A DNA stretch of 64,000 nucleotides from Bog-473 sp963782415 (GCA_963782415.1 CAWAJT010000004.1:930001-994000), one strand, 5' to 3'. Positions 10,168 through 19,965 are shown, counted from the stretch's first letter. Notes: a model not told the origin generated them from the letters alone. Numbers and translations: made by a program.

Positions 10168-11344
10168 GGGGTCAATCCATGTCGAGCATGTGTGGAAGAA
10201 GTTTCGCGCCGACCGGACGGCACCACTCTTTTACGACCAGATCCTGCGGGCACGCCGATCGCTCACAAAAGGTGGCCAAAGGTCATACCGATGGGTGTTG
10301 AAGGACGTCAGCGTGAACGTCGAACCGGGCGGTACGCTGGGTCTGATTGGCATCAACGGGTCCGGGAAAACAACCCTCCTCAAGATCATCAGCGGGACCA
10401 CCTACCAATCAGCGGGTACGTGCAGCGCTGAGGGGCGCCTTGGCGCCCTTCTCAGCGTGACCAGCGGCATCCATCCCGATCTGACTGGGCGAGAGAACGT
10501 CTTCCTCTACGGCGCCGTACTCGGCATGCGCCGCAAACTTTCTCGGGCACGATTCGACGAGATCGTCGAGTTCGCCGGACTGGAGGATGCCATCGACCGC
10601 CAAGTCAAGTACTTCTCGCTCGGGATGCAGATGAGGTTGGGCTTCTCCATCGCAGCGTTTTTGGAGCCCGACATTCTGCTTGTCGACGAGGTGCTGTCAG
10701 TCGGCGACGCCAATTTTCAAACGAAATGCCTTCGACGGATCGAAGAGATCGTACGCCTTGGCACAACGCTCGTCTACGTGTCGCACGACCTCCCGTCGGT
10801 TGAGGCGACTTGTGCGCAGTCCTTGTGGCTGGCAGATGCGGTCGTTCAAGCAGCGGGTCCCACCAGGGAAGTGGCCGCCCTCTATAGGAAGTCCGTCGAA
10901 CACGATGCGTCGGTGGCTACGTCGAACGACGGTGTCGTCCGTATGCTCAAGTCAAGCATCACAGGCCCTGACGGGGGGCAGGTCATTTCGCTTGAGGACG
11001 CAGAGGTGCATCTCACCCTCAACTCGCCCGAGTCGGTCGAGGCCGACTTCTTCATTGGTGTCTCTCTTGGGACGGCATTTCCGATGTTCATCACAAAGCT
11101 CCATGGCGTTTTCCCCGCAGGCGACTTCGAGGTCAAGTGCCGTCTGCACAACGTCCCTCTTCCTAAGGGTCGGTACTCCGTCTGGACGGCGATGACCAGC
11201 TTCGGCAAGTGGGCCGAGACCCCTCTCATGCCGTGGAAGCCCGCCGTCTCATTCGATGCTTTCGGGCCCGACATCCTCGAACCACCCGAAGGGGTGATGG
11301 TTGCGACCCCGCTTCACGTCGGCACCACGTGGGACGTCCAGTAG
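10151..11344 (+). CDS. Polysaccharide ABC exporter ATPase (Wzt/TagH type) with C-terminal domain
   Basis: A 397-residue ABC ATPase. Walker A is GINGSGKTT (67-75), the signature is SLGMQ (156-160), Walker B is ILLVDE (175-180) and the switch is SHD (211-213). The RSYRWVLKDVSVNV entry and the lack of a tight LSGGQ are typical of polysaccharide exporters. Residues from about 250 to 397 form an extra beta-rich domain, as in Wzt proteins that recognise the modified end of the glycan. A TTG start 17 bases inside the permease gene, with GAGGTG just upstream, indicates coupling. Confidence 0.9.
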   Translation: MPTLPKGSIHVEHVWKKFRADRTAPLFYDQILRARRSLTKGGQRSYRWVLKDVSVNVEPGGTLGLIGINGSGKTTLLKIISGTTYQSAGTCSAEGRLGALLSVTSGIHPDLTGRENVFLYGAVLGMRRKLSRARFDEIVEFAGLEDAIDRQVKYFSLGMQMRLGFSIAAFLEPDILLVDEVLSVGDANFQTKCLRRIEEIVRLGTTLVYVSHDLPSVEATCAQSLWLADAVVQAAGPTREVAALYRKSVEHDASVATSNDGVVRMLKSSITGPDGGQVISLEDAEVHLTLNSPESVEADFFIGVSLGTAFPMFITKLHGVFPAGDFEVKCRLHNVPLPKGRYSVWTAMTSFGKWAETPLMPWKPAVSFDAFGPDILEPPEGVMVATPLHVGTTWDVQ

Positions 11345-11719
11345 GGACGCCGACTGAATGTGTGCGTGTCACCCGCTGGCTCCGATTCGACGCTTCGGCT
11401 CACACTCCAACGCCGGCGGACAGGACGGTGTTTCCTGACTTGGTAACGAACCTGTGCGGGGGGTGCACCTGTAGCCGTCCCGATCGGATCGCGACCGTAT
11501 GGACCTCCTCACGACATTGGAACGTTGGACCTGCATGAGGAGTGCAACGAGTCAGTGCCACGCTCTCATCGCCCCCGGGATCTCGTGGCATTCTCGGCAC
11601 GTAGCGAGGGTGGACGCACGGACCATTCTCGATTTCGTACCTCCCGATGGCTTGGCTCGTTCAACCAACCGGTAACACAGCAATTCTGACCGTTGTTACC
11701 CTGTCGGCATGGAGACGGT
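11345..11719. other. Intergenic stretch without a gene
   Basis: 375 bases between the exporter ATPase and the next glycosyltransferase. No coding pattern, RNA gene or T-tailed hairpin was seen. It may hold a promoter for the 11720 gene, but no -10/-35 pair stands out. Confidence 0.4.
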
Positions 11720-12733
11720 ATGACGGAACCCGTGCGCCCCGGACAGCTCCCCGAGGCAATTGTCCCTTCACGTCCGGCGCCGCCGTCGGTCTCTGCCGTT
11801 GTGCTCACGCATCGAAGACCCCGACTCGCCACCACCGTTGTGCGCGGTCTTATTGAACGAGAAGGATTCTCGCCCGATCGAGTCGTCGTGGTGGTAAACG
11901 GGTCCGGGGGTCTTGACGATGCAACATTGGAGTCCAGCATCCGCTTGATCCGCCTGCCCTACAACCTCGGACCAGCAGGAGGATTCAGGGCTGGAATGGA
12001 GGACGTTTTTGCGGACACCTCGGTGGACTGGGCCTACCTTTGCGAGGACGATATCGAGCTCTTCGACCTTCCCACTCCGAGGCTGGCCGATGTTGTGGGA
12101 CGGGCTGAATGTCTTGACGGATTGCCCGGAAGGCCCGTGGGAGCGGTCGCCGCCTTCGGGCGGCAATTCGTAGGGCGCGGAGCCCATACTGAGAACTTCG
12201 TCCCCTCGATGGCGGATTCTGGCGAGTGCCAACTCGTACCGGTCGACGTAGCCAGTTGGGGGGCGACCTTGTTATCACGGCGCGTGTTCGATGCCGGTAT
12301 TTTGCCCGACCAAGTCTGGTTCTTCGGGCTCGAGGACTTCGACTTCTACTGTCGCGTCCGGCAGGGTGGATTCGAGGTGCTGGTCGACGCCGTGTCTGCC
12401 CGTGCGGTGGCTGAACAACAGACGTCAGCCGGGCGAGTTGGCGCGCTTGCGCGCCACAGACCGACCGATGCACGGGAAACGTGGCGTTCGTACTACCACG
12501 CTCGGAACTCCATCCTGATGGCCAGGCGACACGGACGCCCCTCGTGGCACATGTGGCATATCGCCTACCTGGCGCGCCACCTGCAAAAGGCGACTGGGAA
12601 TGCAGAGCGCAAGGCAATTTTGCGCGGCCTCCAGGATGGCATTCGGGGTCGCTTCGGGGAGAATCCCGATTATGGGCGGACTGTGGGAGAACTCACCGAG
12701 GAAGACGAGCATCCCGGATCTCCGGATGTCTAA
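11720..12733 (+). CDS. GT2-family glycosyltransferase (GlfT2/rhamnosyltransferase-like)
   Basis: A 337-residue inverting GT-A enzyme. SAVVLTHRRP is the nucleotide-binding strand, VVVVNGSGG follows, then PYNLGPAGGFRAGME (as in galactofuranosyl and rhamnosyl transferases), the acidic EDDIEL metal site and FFGLEDFDFYCRVRQGG with the catalytic acidic residues. ATG 11720 is chosen for GGAG 5 bases upstream. It lies upstream of asnB, 55 bases away, and is probably co-transcribed. Sugar specificity is not readable. Confidence 0.85.
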   Translation: MTEPVRPGQLPEAIVPSRPAPPSVSAVVLTHRRPRLATTVVRGLIEREGFSPDRVVVVVNGSGGLDDATLESSIRLIRLPYNLGPAGGFRAGMEDVFADTSVDWAYLCEDDIELFDLPTPRLADVVGRAECLDGLPGRPVGAVAAFGRQFVGRGAHTENFVPSMADSGECQLVPVDVASWGATLLSRRVFDAGILPDQVWFFGLEDFDFYCRVRQGGFEVLVDAVSARAVAEQQTSAGRVGALARHRPTDARETWRSYYHARNSILMARRHGRPSWHMWHIAYLARHLQKATGNAERKAILRGLQDGIRGRFGENPDYGRTVGELTEEDEHPGSPDV

Positions 12734-12788
12734 TCCTTGGTCTGCGAGGAATCCCTGCACCTTGAGCCCAGAGCAGAGTTGACCGGAG

Positions 12789-14753
12789 ATGTGTGGGATA
12801 GCCGGCATCATCGACCCAACGGCGTCGACCGGTTCCGAACGGCTCGGGACCTTGGCTGCGAAGATGGCGTCGACACTTGTGCATCGTGGGCCCGATGACA
12901 GTGGGGTCTGGGTTGATGCCGATGCGGGAGTTGCATTCGGTCACCAGCGGCTTGCCGTTGTAGACCTCGGGTACGGCGGCTCCCAGCCGATGATCTCTTC
13001 GAGTGGCCGGTGGGTCATGGCGTACAACGGCGAGATCTACAACTATCTTGAGATTCGACGCCGGTTGGAACAGGTCGGCTCGGTTTTCCGAAGTACCTCT
13101 GATACAGAGGTCCTGGTGGCTGCCATCGATCGTTGGGGAATCGATCGCGCCCTCGAAGTCTGTGAGGGGATGTTCGCCCTTGCCCTCTGGGACAAACGGG
13201 ACCGGGCATTGCACCTGATACGCGACCGCTTTGGGGAGAAGCCGCTCTACTACGGCTGGATCGGAAAGCTCTTTGCATTCGGTTCAGAGTTGAAGGCGTT
13301 GTCTGCGATGCCGGATTTCCGTGCTGAGCTCAATCGTCAAGCCGTTGTGCTCTACCTGCGCCACAATTGCATCCCCGCCCCGCACACCATTTGGCAAGGT
13401 CTGAGCAAACTGCTGCCCGGCCATCGTGTGACGTTGCAGTCGCCGAACATCGGCGTTCTCCCTGAGCAAGACTGCTATTGGTCGGCTGCGGACGCGGTAG
13501 CAAGGGCTCGACAGGATCCTTTGACTGGTTCGGACTCGGAGATGACTGATCAGGTCGAGAACGCACTGTCCAAAGCAGTGGCGGCCAGGATGGTTGCCGA
13601 CGTGCCCGTAGGGGCCTTCCTCTCGGGCGGGATAGATTCGAGCACCATTGTGGCGCTCATGCAGCGGCACGCTTCTGCGAAGGTGCGAACGTTTACGGTG
13701 GGATTCGCTGATCGTTCGTTTGACGAGTCATCTGAGGCGGCAGCGGTCGCGGCGCACCTCGGAACGGAGCACACTGCAGTCCATGTGGGCGATGCTGAGG
13801 CCCTCGAGGTCATCCCTCATATTGCTGATATATGGGACGAGCCTTTCGCCGATGTTTCCCAAATCCCGACGTATCTGGTGAGCAGAGTGGCGCGCCACGA
13901 CGTGACCGTCTCACTCTCCGGAGACGGGGGTGACGAGCTTTTTGCGGGGTACAACCGCCATGCCTGGCTCGACCGCGTGTGGGGGAGGGTCGCCGTTGTC
14001 CCGGCTGGCGCGCGCCGGACTGCAGGTTCGGCGCTCGGTCGCATCCCGCCTGGGGTGGTCGACAGGGCCGGCCGCGCGACCCGCCACCTTCCAGCCGGAT
14101 GGCAGGTTCGAAATCCGTCGACCAAGCTCGCCAAGCTGGCACGGGTCCTTGTCGCCTCTGACCCCGAAGACTCCTATCGGGCACTCACGACGCACTGGGA
14201 TGATGCGAATTTGTTGGTGCTTGGAAGTGACCATGGGGACAACATGGAGGTTCACGGTGACTCGCCCGTCTCCGACGGCGGCATCACCGAGCAGATGCTC
14301 TGGTCCGACCTCGTCGGGTACCTTCCCGACGATATTCTGGCCAAGGTCGATCGAGCGGCGATGGCCGTATCTCTCGAGACACGAGTCCCGTTCCTCGACC
14401 GCGAAATCCTCGATCTGGCCTGGAGGTTGCCTCTCGACGCAAAACTGCGCGGAGGGCAAACCAAGTGGGTGTTACGCCAGGTCCTGGGGCGCTACGTGCC
14501 CGCAGCGTTGGTTGAGCGGCCCAAGATGGGTTTCGGGTTGCCGATCGGGCAGTGGCTGCGCGGTGTGCTTGCACCCTGGGCAGACCACCTCTTGGACGAG
14601 CACCGGCTCCGAGACCAAGGGTTGTTGGACCCGGATCCGATTCGGCGGGCCTGGAATCTTCACCGAACGGGGCGGCGGGACATGGGCTATGAGCTTTGGG
14701 ACGTGTTGGTCTTGCAGTCATGGCTCGACCGGTGGCTGCCCGCTCGGAGGTGA
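12789..14753 (+). CDS. asnB: Asparagine synthetase B, glutamine-hydrolysing
   Basis: A 654-residue two-domain amidotransferase. Cys2 directly after the start Met is the class II glutaminase nucleophile, followed by HRGPDDSG and FGEKPLYY. The synthetase domain has the pyrophosphate loop SGGIDSS at 279-285 and SGDGGDELFAGY. It converts aspartate and glutamine to asparagine and glutamate. AsnB-like enzymes are common in polysaccharide loci, where they may amidate uronic acid sugars. That role here is inference from context. The start is fixed by the need for Cys at position 2. Confidence 0.93.
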   Translation: MCGIAGIIDPTASTGSERLGTLAAKMASTLVHRGPDDSGVWVDADAGVAFGHQRLAVVDLGYGGSQPMISSSGRWVMAYNGEIYNYLEIRRRLEQVGSVFRSTSDTEVLVAAIDRWGIDRALEVCEGMFALALWDKRDRALHLIRDRFGEKPLYYGWIGKLFAFGSELKALSAMPDFRAELNRQAVVLYLRHNCIPAPHTIWQGLSKLLPGHRVTLQSPNIGVLPEQDCYWSAADAVARARQDPLTGSDSEMTDQVENALSKAVAARMVADVPVGAFLSGGIDSSTIVALMQRHASAKVRTFTVGFADRSFDESSEAAAVAAHLGTEHTAVHVGDAEALEVIPHIADIWDEPFADVSQIPTYLVSRVARHDVTVSLSGDGGDELFAGYNRHAWLDRVWGRVAVVPAGARRTAGSALGRIPPGVVDRAGRATRHLPAGWQVRNPSTKLAKLARVLVASDPEDSYRALTTHWDDANLLVLGSDHGDNMEVHGDSPVSDGGITEQMLWSDLVGYLPDDILAKVDRAAMAVSLETRVPFLDREILDLAWRLPLDAKLRGGQTKWVLRQVLGRYVPAALVERPKMGFGLPIGQWLRGVLAPWADHLLDEHRLRDQGLLDPDPIRRAWNLHRTGRRDMGYELWDVLVLQSWLDRWLPARR

Positions 14754-15276
14754 GCTCCAGCGGTGCACCCGACCAACGCAGACAGTGCAGTCGCTCTACG
14801 CTGCGTCATGCAGGCTGAACCGAAGGCTGTGTCAAGGTATAATTGTGCGGTTGTTGTGATACCGGCCCGGGCCCTTCCGTTCATAACGAGCCCCAATCGG
14901 AATATCGAGGACAAGGCTCGCGGGGAGAAGGGCACGGTTCGAATCGCTCGCGCGCTCTATCGATCGGGTTCGGACGTGAGGTTGGGGGGAGACAGTATGA
15001 GGGCACGCCGTCGATGTGCGACGACGATCACGATCGTACGCTTCGCAGGTACCACCAGGGTCCATCCTCGCGACTCGCGATCTGCAATGCCTCGGAGCCG
15101 AGTGGCCATCGCCGCGTGCCAACAGGTGGGGACAACCCAGAGCCTTGTAAACCAACGCGCATGTTAGCATCCATATCGTTCCGCGCGGGCGTGCAGTGGG
15201 GAGCCATGTCGTCTGGCCGGTCGGGCGCGACGGGCGTTATTCTCCGCCTGTTTCACGAGCCACCGAGGAGACACCG
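14754..15276. other. Long intergenic region with one promoter-like hexamer
   Basis: 523 bases between asnB and a small membrane protein. A perfect TATAAT lies at 14838-14843, but the hexamer 17 bases upstream (CTGAAC) is a poor -35. No ORF with a ribosome site, no tRNA and no T-tailed hairpin were seen. A small RNA is possible but unsupported. Confidence 0.35.
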
Positions 15277-15468
15277 ATGAAGAAGCCACGCGCACCATAC
15301 GCTCATCGTTCGGTGTGGATTGCGGTTGCAATTCTTGGGGCCCTCTTCGTCGTGGGCGCTGCCATAGCCGCATATCAGATCAACCACTTGCACCATCAAG
15401 TCGACAGCCTGCAAAACACGGTGAACCTGATCTACAAGATCGTCCTGGATGCGGCGTCTAAGAAATAG
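15277..15468 (+). CDS. Small single-pass membrane protein, unknown function
   Basis: 63 residues: a basic start (MKKPRAPYAHRS), one hydrophobic helix (WIAVAILGALFVVGAAIAAY) and a short heptad-like tail (INHLHHQVDSLQNTVNLIYKIV) that could form a coiled coil. ATG 15277 has GAGGAG six bases upstream. The layout (anchor plus short coiled coil) suggests a partner or assembly factor at the membrane, but no family is recognised. Confidence 0.6.
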   Translation: MKKPRAPYAHRSVWIAVAILGALFVVGAAIAAYQINHLHHQVDSLQNTVNLIYKIVLDAASKK

Positions 15469-15651
15469 GTCCAAGGCGTCCTTCGGGTGGCGGGTCGCCT
15501 GGGACGCGACTATGGCGAGGGACCAGCCGCCTGACCAGGACTTCGGTGCGCGGCGGATGTGCCGATAGGCCATGAGCCGTGCCGCGCGGTTCGCTGTGGC
15601 CTTCTTGAGCCGGGAGTGCCTGGGTTTTCGTTCCGACCGGTTACGAGCGCA

Positions 15652-16548
15652 ATGACACGTCATCGCGCCGGCCTATCTCGACCGCCGATCGGGGCGCTCT
15701 GGGGCTGGGCACAAACCATGGTGGGACGAAGTGCCACGTCCGAACTGCTCCCAGGCGGGGCGTTGATTGTGTCCCCGCACCAAGATGACGAGACGATCGG
15801 ATGCGGTCTCGTCATGGCCGAGAAGGTACATCGGGGGTTTCCGGTTGCAGTTGTCGTCGCCACCGACGGGAATGCAGGCTGGCACTCGGTTGCCCCGCGA
15901 CCGAGTCCCGACGAAATCGTCGAGATTCGCCACGCTGAATGGCATCGAGCCCTCGATGCGATAGGAATCCTGCAAGCCAATCGATTCGAGTTCAAGTTCC
16001 CAGATGGTGGATTGGACGATCATGAAGTCGAGTTGACTGAGAGACTCTGTGACCTGCTCCGAAGCGTGCGCCCGTCGTTGATTTTCGCGCCAAGGCCCGG
16101 AGACCCTCACGTCGACCACCGCACCTTGGCACGGGCCGTCGGTCGGGCAGTGCGCCAGGTTTACGAGTACGACTCCGAAGGCTCCATAAAGCCAACGACG
16201 GATCGTTCCAATTTCAATGGCGTCGGCATGCGGCCGCGAGTCTTCACGTATCGTGTCTACCCCGGAGAGGGAGTGTGGCCCCATGGCCGTCCGTCCCGAG
16301 TAGGCCTGCGGGCGCTAGCTTCGCTACTGCTTGGATCGATCTCCACCCTGGTGCGACAACGCCCCTTGCTGTTCCGAGCTCCTCAGTGCGCAGGGACGAA
16401 AGCAGCGGCGATTGATGCCTACGACAGTCAGAGGAGACTCTTGGGGGGCGAGCTCCGCTACGTGTGGAACAAGGGTGTCGAGCTCTACTGGCCGATGACG
16501 GAGGACGAGTCGACTCATCCTCGAATGCCGAGCACACGTCGGGACTGA
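15652..16548 (+). CDS. PIG-L/LmbE-family deacetylase
   Basis: A 298-residue zinc-dependent de-N-acetylase-like protein. The metal site is SPHQDDE at 42-47 (a variant of the usual PHPDDE) with HVDH at 153-156. In this family the first His-x-x-Asp and the later His bind zinc and the first Asp is the general base. Location in a glycan locus suggests removal of an acetyl group from an amino sugar on a lipid-linked intermediate. ATG 15652 is chosen because homology begins soon after. The exact start is uncertain. Confidence 0.85.
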   Translation: MTRHRAGLSRPPIGALWGWAQTMVGRSATSELLPGGALIVSPHQDDETIGCGLVMAEKVHRGFPVAVVVATDGNAGWHSVAPRPSPDEIVEIRHAEWHRALDAIGILQANRFEFKFPDGGLDDHEVELTERLCDLLRSVRPSLIFAPRPGDPHVDHRTLARAVGRAVRQVYEYDSEGSIKPTTDRSNFNGVGMRPRVFTYRVYPGEGVWPHGRPSRVGLRALASLLLGSISTLVRQRPLLFRAPQCAGTKAAAIDAYDSQRRLLGGELRYVWNKGVELYWPMTEDESTHPRMPSTRRD

Positions 16549-16581
16549 CGGACCGGTCGGCGCCCTGCGGCTGTGTGCAAC

Positions 16582-17226
16582 CTATGCGTTACCCGCCTCC
16601 GGACGGATTTGTGGCGTCAGGTGCTCGTAGATTGCGACTCCACCAGTGACGATACCGATGGACAGCAGTATTGAACCGAGGGCGTCCAGTGGCGTGTGCC
16701 AAAGCGCGCCAACCACCGCGAAAGCAGTCAACAGGGTCCAGGCGCAACCGATCACGAGGCCTATCCGGCGTGCTGGCCGACCAATCACCGGAGAGAGCGC
16801 CAGCCACATGGCCAGCGTCACCGCACTCACAGCGGTGACGCTACCGGACGGAAAGGTGAGCTCTTCGTAGTAACTGCGGTGCACCAGAGGTTTGGCGACG
16901 TGCTCGCCAATGAGGAAGGCGATGGCGGCCATGGCCGCGTAGACGACGACGCGAAAGAAGCTTCGTCTGGCAATGCCAATGACGCCGCAGACGACGAGGG
17001 CAACACCTATTGCTGGCGTGGCCAGGCGCTCCGATAAGTTGGCCCAGGTCGGCGTGCGGAAGGGAACTCCCGCCCACCTGAAGACAGGGTCCTCGAGTCC
17101 GTACGGACCGTTGCCGTTCGCCACAATGAACGCCAAAAGCGTGAAGGCAGCCAGGGAACCCACGGAAATGACCGAGAGCTTGGAGAGCTGCTTGGAGTCG
17201 AAGCGAGTGGCCGTTCCCCCGTTCAT
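16582..17226 (-). CDS. PAP2-family membrane phosphatase-like protein with altered motifs
   Basis: About 214 residues with five to six transmembrane segments. The PAP2 acid phosphatase motifs are recognisable but imperfect. Motif 1 is KPLVHRSYY (the usual K-x6-RP has Ser instead of Pro). Motif 2 is PSGS instead of PSGH, losing the acid/base His. Motif 3 retains His and Asp (ALWHTPLDALG). The family normally dephosphorylates lipid phosphates such as undecaprenyl pyrophosphate. Loss of the motif 2 His suggests weak or no catalysis. It is the last gene of the minus-strand run and converges on the PIG-L gene. Confidence 0.7.
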   Translation of the reverse strand: MNGGTATRFDSKQLSKLSVISVGSLAAFTLLAFIVANGNGPYGLEDPVFRWAGVPFRTPTWANLSERLATPAIGVALVVCGVIGIARRSFFRVVVYAAMAAIAFLIGEHVAKPLVHRSYYEELTFPSGSVTAVSAVTLAMWLALSPVIGRPARRIGLVIGCAWTLLTAFAVVGALWHTPLDALGSILLSIGIVTGGVAIYEHLTPQIRPEAGNA

Positions 17227-17396
17227 GAGGCCAGGTCTGTGTCGATGCGACGACGAAGCGCCCTGAGATTGCCGACGCGTCGCACTGGCCAAATCGTACT
17301 TGGAGGTATGGACAAACTCCACGCCGAACCTCGCGATGGTTGGTTCATTCCAAAGCACAGGAGTGTTGGGGGCCCGGCTTGCAAAATTGAGCAGTT

Positions 17397-18497
17397 CTAT
17401 ATCGCCGATCCCCGCTCAATTCCTTTGGACAATGCTTCCAGGTACGCCCGACCGTATCGTCGATCCGGCTCCAAATAGTTGCCTTCGGCCCATTCGTTCC
17501 ACGACTTGACGAAGATCAACCGTCGTCCCACCGGCTCTGCTTTCGTGACGTGGGCAACTGCACGGGCAACTTGGGACTCGAAGATGGAAGGATCGGAGCC
17601 GTGGAGTACAACTCCACCTGCTCCACTCCTGGGTGTGTTGTCGAAGTCCGTAATCACGGTTGGGAAGCTGGCCCCGTCTTCGATCCCGAGCGGTGTCCTT
17701 TCGGAGAAGCGGCGATAGGAACGCAACGGAGGGATTCCGAGTTTCCTCGCAATGCGACGGGGCCAGTCGGAGCGGGCGATGAGGCGCGACGGAACTCGCT
17801 CTGAAGTGAACGCGTCGAAGTCTGCTGCGCTCGAGCGTCCCGCCGTCTCGGTGCGGCCGACGAAGAAGATCCCGGGCAAACCCGCGTCGGTGGCCCAGGT
17901 CCGCCACAAGTCGAGAAAGCGTTGCGGCTCGGGAAGATCGCTCGGGTCGTAGACGAGGAAGAGCGGTCGCCCATCAATGCAGACATACCGCTTGTCCAAG
18001 AAGGCAGGAAGAACCGCCTCAAAGTGGGCTCGGTAGTCGTCTTGTCCTGCAGCGTCCCGATAGGTCTGCTCAATCAAAACTCTGTTTGGTACTCCGTGCC
18101 ATATGCCTGACCAGGTCTGGTTCGCCCATCCGAGGCAGAACGGAAAGTCGGGGTGTCCTGATCGGAGAACCTCATCGAACGGGCGATCCAGGAGTCGCCG
18201 ACCACCACCGAACCAGTAGTGCCAATAGCAGAATGCCGTAACCCCGTACTGAGCGGCCAGGACCGCCTGGGCCTCCCACGTCTCGGGAACGCGGAGATCG
18301 TAGAAGCCGAGCTCACCGGGAAGGCGAGGCTGGTAGTGCCCCGGGAAAAGCTTCTTGGCGCGGGTGACATTTGTCCACTCGGTGAAGCCAGGTTCCCACC
18401 ACTGATCGTTTTCTGGAATCGGATGAAACTGCGGGAGATAGAACGCGACGACGCGAACCCGCTCTTCATCGGGTTGCACGTCGAAATCATCGGGCAT
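17397..18497 (-). CDS. WbsX-family protein (glycosyl hydrolase 99-like TIM barrel)
   Basis: A 366-residue protein with the hallmark WbsX start (AFYLPQFHPIPENDQWWEPG, then FTEWTNVTRAKKLFPGHYQP). FCYWHYWFGG, FCLGWANQTW, DGRPLFLVYDP and, near the end, FVKSWNEWAEGNYLEPD follow. This family occurs in O-antigen and capsule loci and is related to endo-mannosidase GH99. Its reaction in bacteria is not established, and it may process or anchor a glycan chain. It lies downstream of a GT4 gene on the same strand. Confidence 0.9.
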   Translation of the reverse strand: MPDDFDVQPDEERVRVVAFYLPQFHPIPENDQWWEPGFTEWTNVTRAKKLFPGHYQPRLPGELGFYDLRVPETWEAQAVLAAQYGVTAFCYWHYWFGGGRRLLDRPFDEVLRSGHPDFPFCLGWANQTWSGIWHGVPNRVLIEQTYRDAAGQDDYRAHFEAVLPAFLDKRYVCIDGRPLFLVYDPSDLPEPQRFLDLWRTWATDAGLPGIFFVGRTETAGRSSAADFDAFTSERVPSRLIARSDWPRRIARKLGIPPLRSYRRFSERTPLGIEDGASFPTVITDFDNTPRSGAGGVVLHGSDPSIFESQVARAVAHVTKAEPVGRRLIFVKSWNEWAEGNYLEPDRRYGRAYLEALSKGIERGSAI

Positions 18498-18712
18498 TTG
18501 AGGGTCTCCCCTGAGTACACCAGCTCACATCGCACCCGGCAGTGTGCGCCAGCGCAGCTCCTGACCAAATGGGGCAATATCGTGCCTCAAGGAGCTTGAT
18601 CTTCGCACGCGCCATTTGCCATGTGAGGCAGAGGCTCCGTGCGGCCAGGACAACGCCCAACGACTGAACGAAAGTACAGCTCGGGGGCCACACCTCATGG
18701 TGAAGTTCATGG

Positions 18713-19957
18713 TCAACGCTGTGCTCGGTCGTTGCGAATGACGTCTCGTGCGAGAGCCTGAATGCGGTCGCGCGCCACCGAACGCTCAAAGCGCTCACGG
18801 TAGAGGCTTTCTGCCGCGACGACCAGCGCGGCGCGGAGATCGGGCTCGGTGAGAAGTCGCTCGCAGGCTACGGCGAAGGCCTCGGGGTCATCAGCCAGCA
18901 GGAGATGGACGCCGTCCACGACATCTAGTCCTTCTGCCCCAATCGTCGTGGAGACCACTGGGACTCGATGAGCGAACGACTCGAGGATCTTGAACCTGGT
19001 GCCACTGCCATAGCGAATGGGGACCACTGCGATGTCGGCGCGCGCCATTTCCGGTTCCATGGCCGGGACCGTGCCCACCACGGTGACGGCAGGCGGTCGA
19101 TGCTGGCGCTGCACTCCTGGCACCGGTGTTCCCACGAGTCTGATTTCGACATCGGGTATCCGGGCTCGGAGTCGGGGCGCCACTTCGCTCACCAACCATT
19201 CGGCTGCGTCCACGTTCGGGGCGTAGTCGAAAGTTGCCTGGAAGAGGACGACAGCCGGTCGACCCACCTCGACGTGGCCGGCGGGTTGCGGGGGCTTCTC
19301 ATAGGTGTTGGGGACAACGACGACATTCGCCAGACCGGAGCGATGGGCGTCCTCGTCGCTGCAGAGAACAACGCGGTCGACCTCACCGGCCACCGAGCGC
19401 TGGAACCGGGACCAGTCACGGGCATTCAATCGAGCCTGGGTCACCGCCATGGTCTGGCGAACTGTGAGATGACCTTTGTGCGGCGAGAGCCCTGCCCTGA
19501 TGATGCCTACTCTTGATCGTGCCTTGACGTCCTCGAGGTCATGGAGATCGACGATGGTCGGCCCGAGATGCGGACGACCCATCAGCTCGTACGTGGCGGC
19601 CCTGTCGAACCAGACCAGGTCGTAGCTGGGCGTGACCCACGACTCAAATGCGAGGCGGGAGGAACTGTGGGTGCGTTGCATCCTGACCTCGAGGGGAATG
19701 CCTCGCTGGCTGAGCCAGTCGATCCGCCAGCGGAGCGGGTGGCGGCTCTCGGGGTGAACTGCTGTCTTGAGCCGTTCGACGCGAATCGGTGCGGGAACGG
19801 TGGGCGACCCCCGGCGATCGTCGCAGAAGGAAAAGAGATCTGTCCCGCCAATGGTCGCGAGGGCCTCGATGGAGGTCGCGAGGCGCAGGTGGCCACCCTG
19901 GATCGGCGGCCAGGGAAAATCGGAGGCGACGATGAGGATTCTCATGTGGTCCGGCAC
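18713..19957 (-). CDS. GT4-like glycosyltransferase, paralogue B of three
   Basis: A 414-residue GT-B protein closely similar to the 5587 and 27253 genes. It starts ILIVASDFPWPPIQGGHLRL, has TIVDLHDLEDVKARSRVG in the middle and VVVPNTYEKP, then a donor site GSGTRFKILESFAHRVPVVS followed by TTIGAEGLDVVDGVHLLLA. The start is GTG 19957, 9 bases after the aminotransferase stop. ATG 19945 is equally possible and would match the paralogues better. It is part of the minus-strand operon with the aminotransferase and priming transferase. Confidence 0.85.
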   Translation of the reverse strand: MPDHMRILIVASDFPWPPIQGGHLRLATSIEALATIGGTDLFSFCDDRRGSPTVPAPIRVERLKTAVHPESRHPLRWRIDWLSQRGIPLEVRMQRTHSSSRLAFESWVTPSYDLVWFDRAATYELMGRPHLGPTIVDLHDLEDVKARSRVGIIRAGLSPHKGHLTVRQTMAVTQARLNARDWSRFQRSVAGEVDRVVLCSDEDAHRSGLANVVVVPNTYEKPPQPAGHVEVGRPAVVLFQATFDYAPNVDAAEWLVSEVAPRLRARIPDVEIRLVGTPVPGVQRQHRPPAVTVVGTVPAMEPEMARADIAVVPIRYGSGTRFKILESFAHRVPVVSTTIGAEGLDVVDGVHLLLADDPEAFAVACERLLTEPDLRAALVVAAESLYRERFERSVARDRIQALARDVIRNDRAQR

Positions 19958-19965
19958 TCCGTCGG

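Noticed and set aside
14838..14843. Perfect TATAAT hexamer as a promoter
   Set aside because: No acceptable -35 at 16-18 bases and no gene close downstream; one hexamer match is weak evidence.
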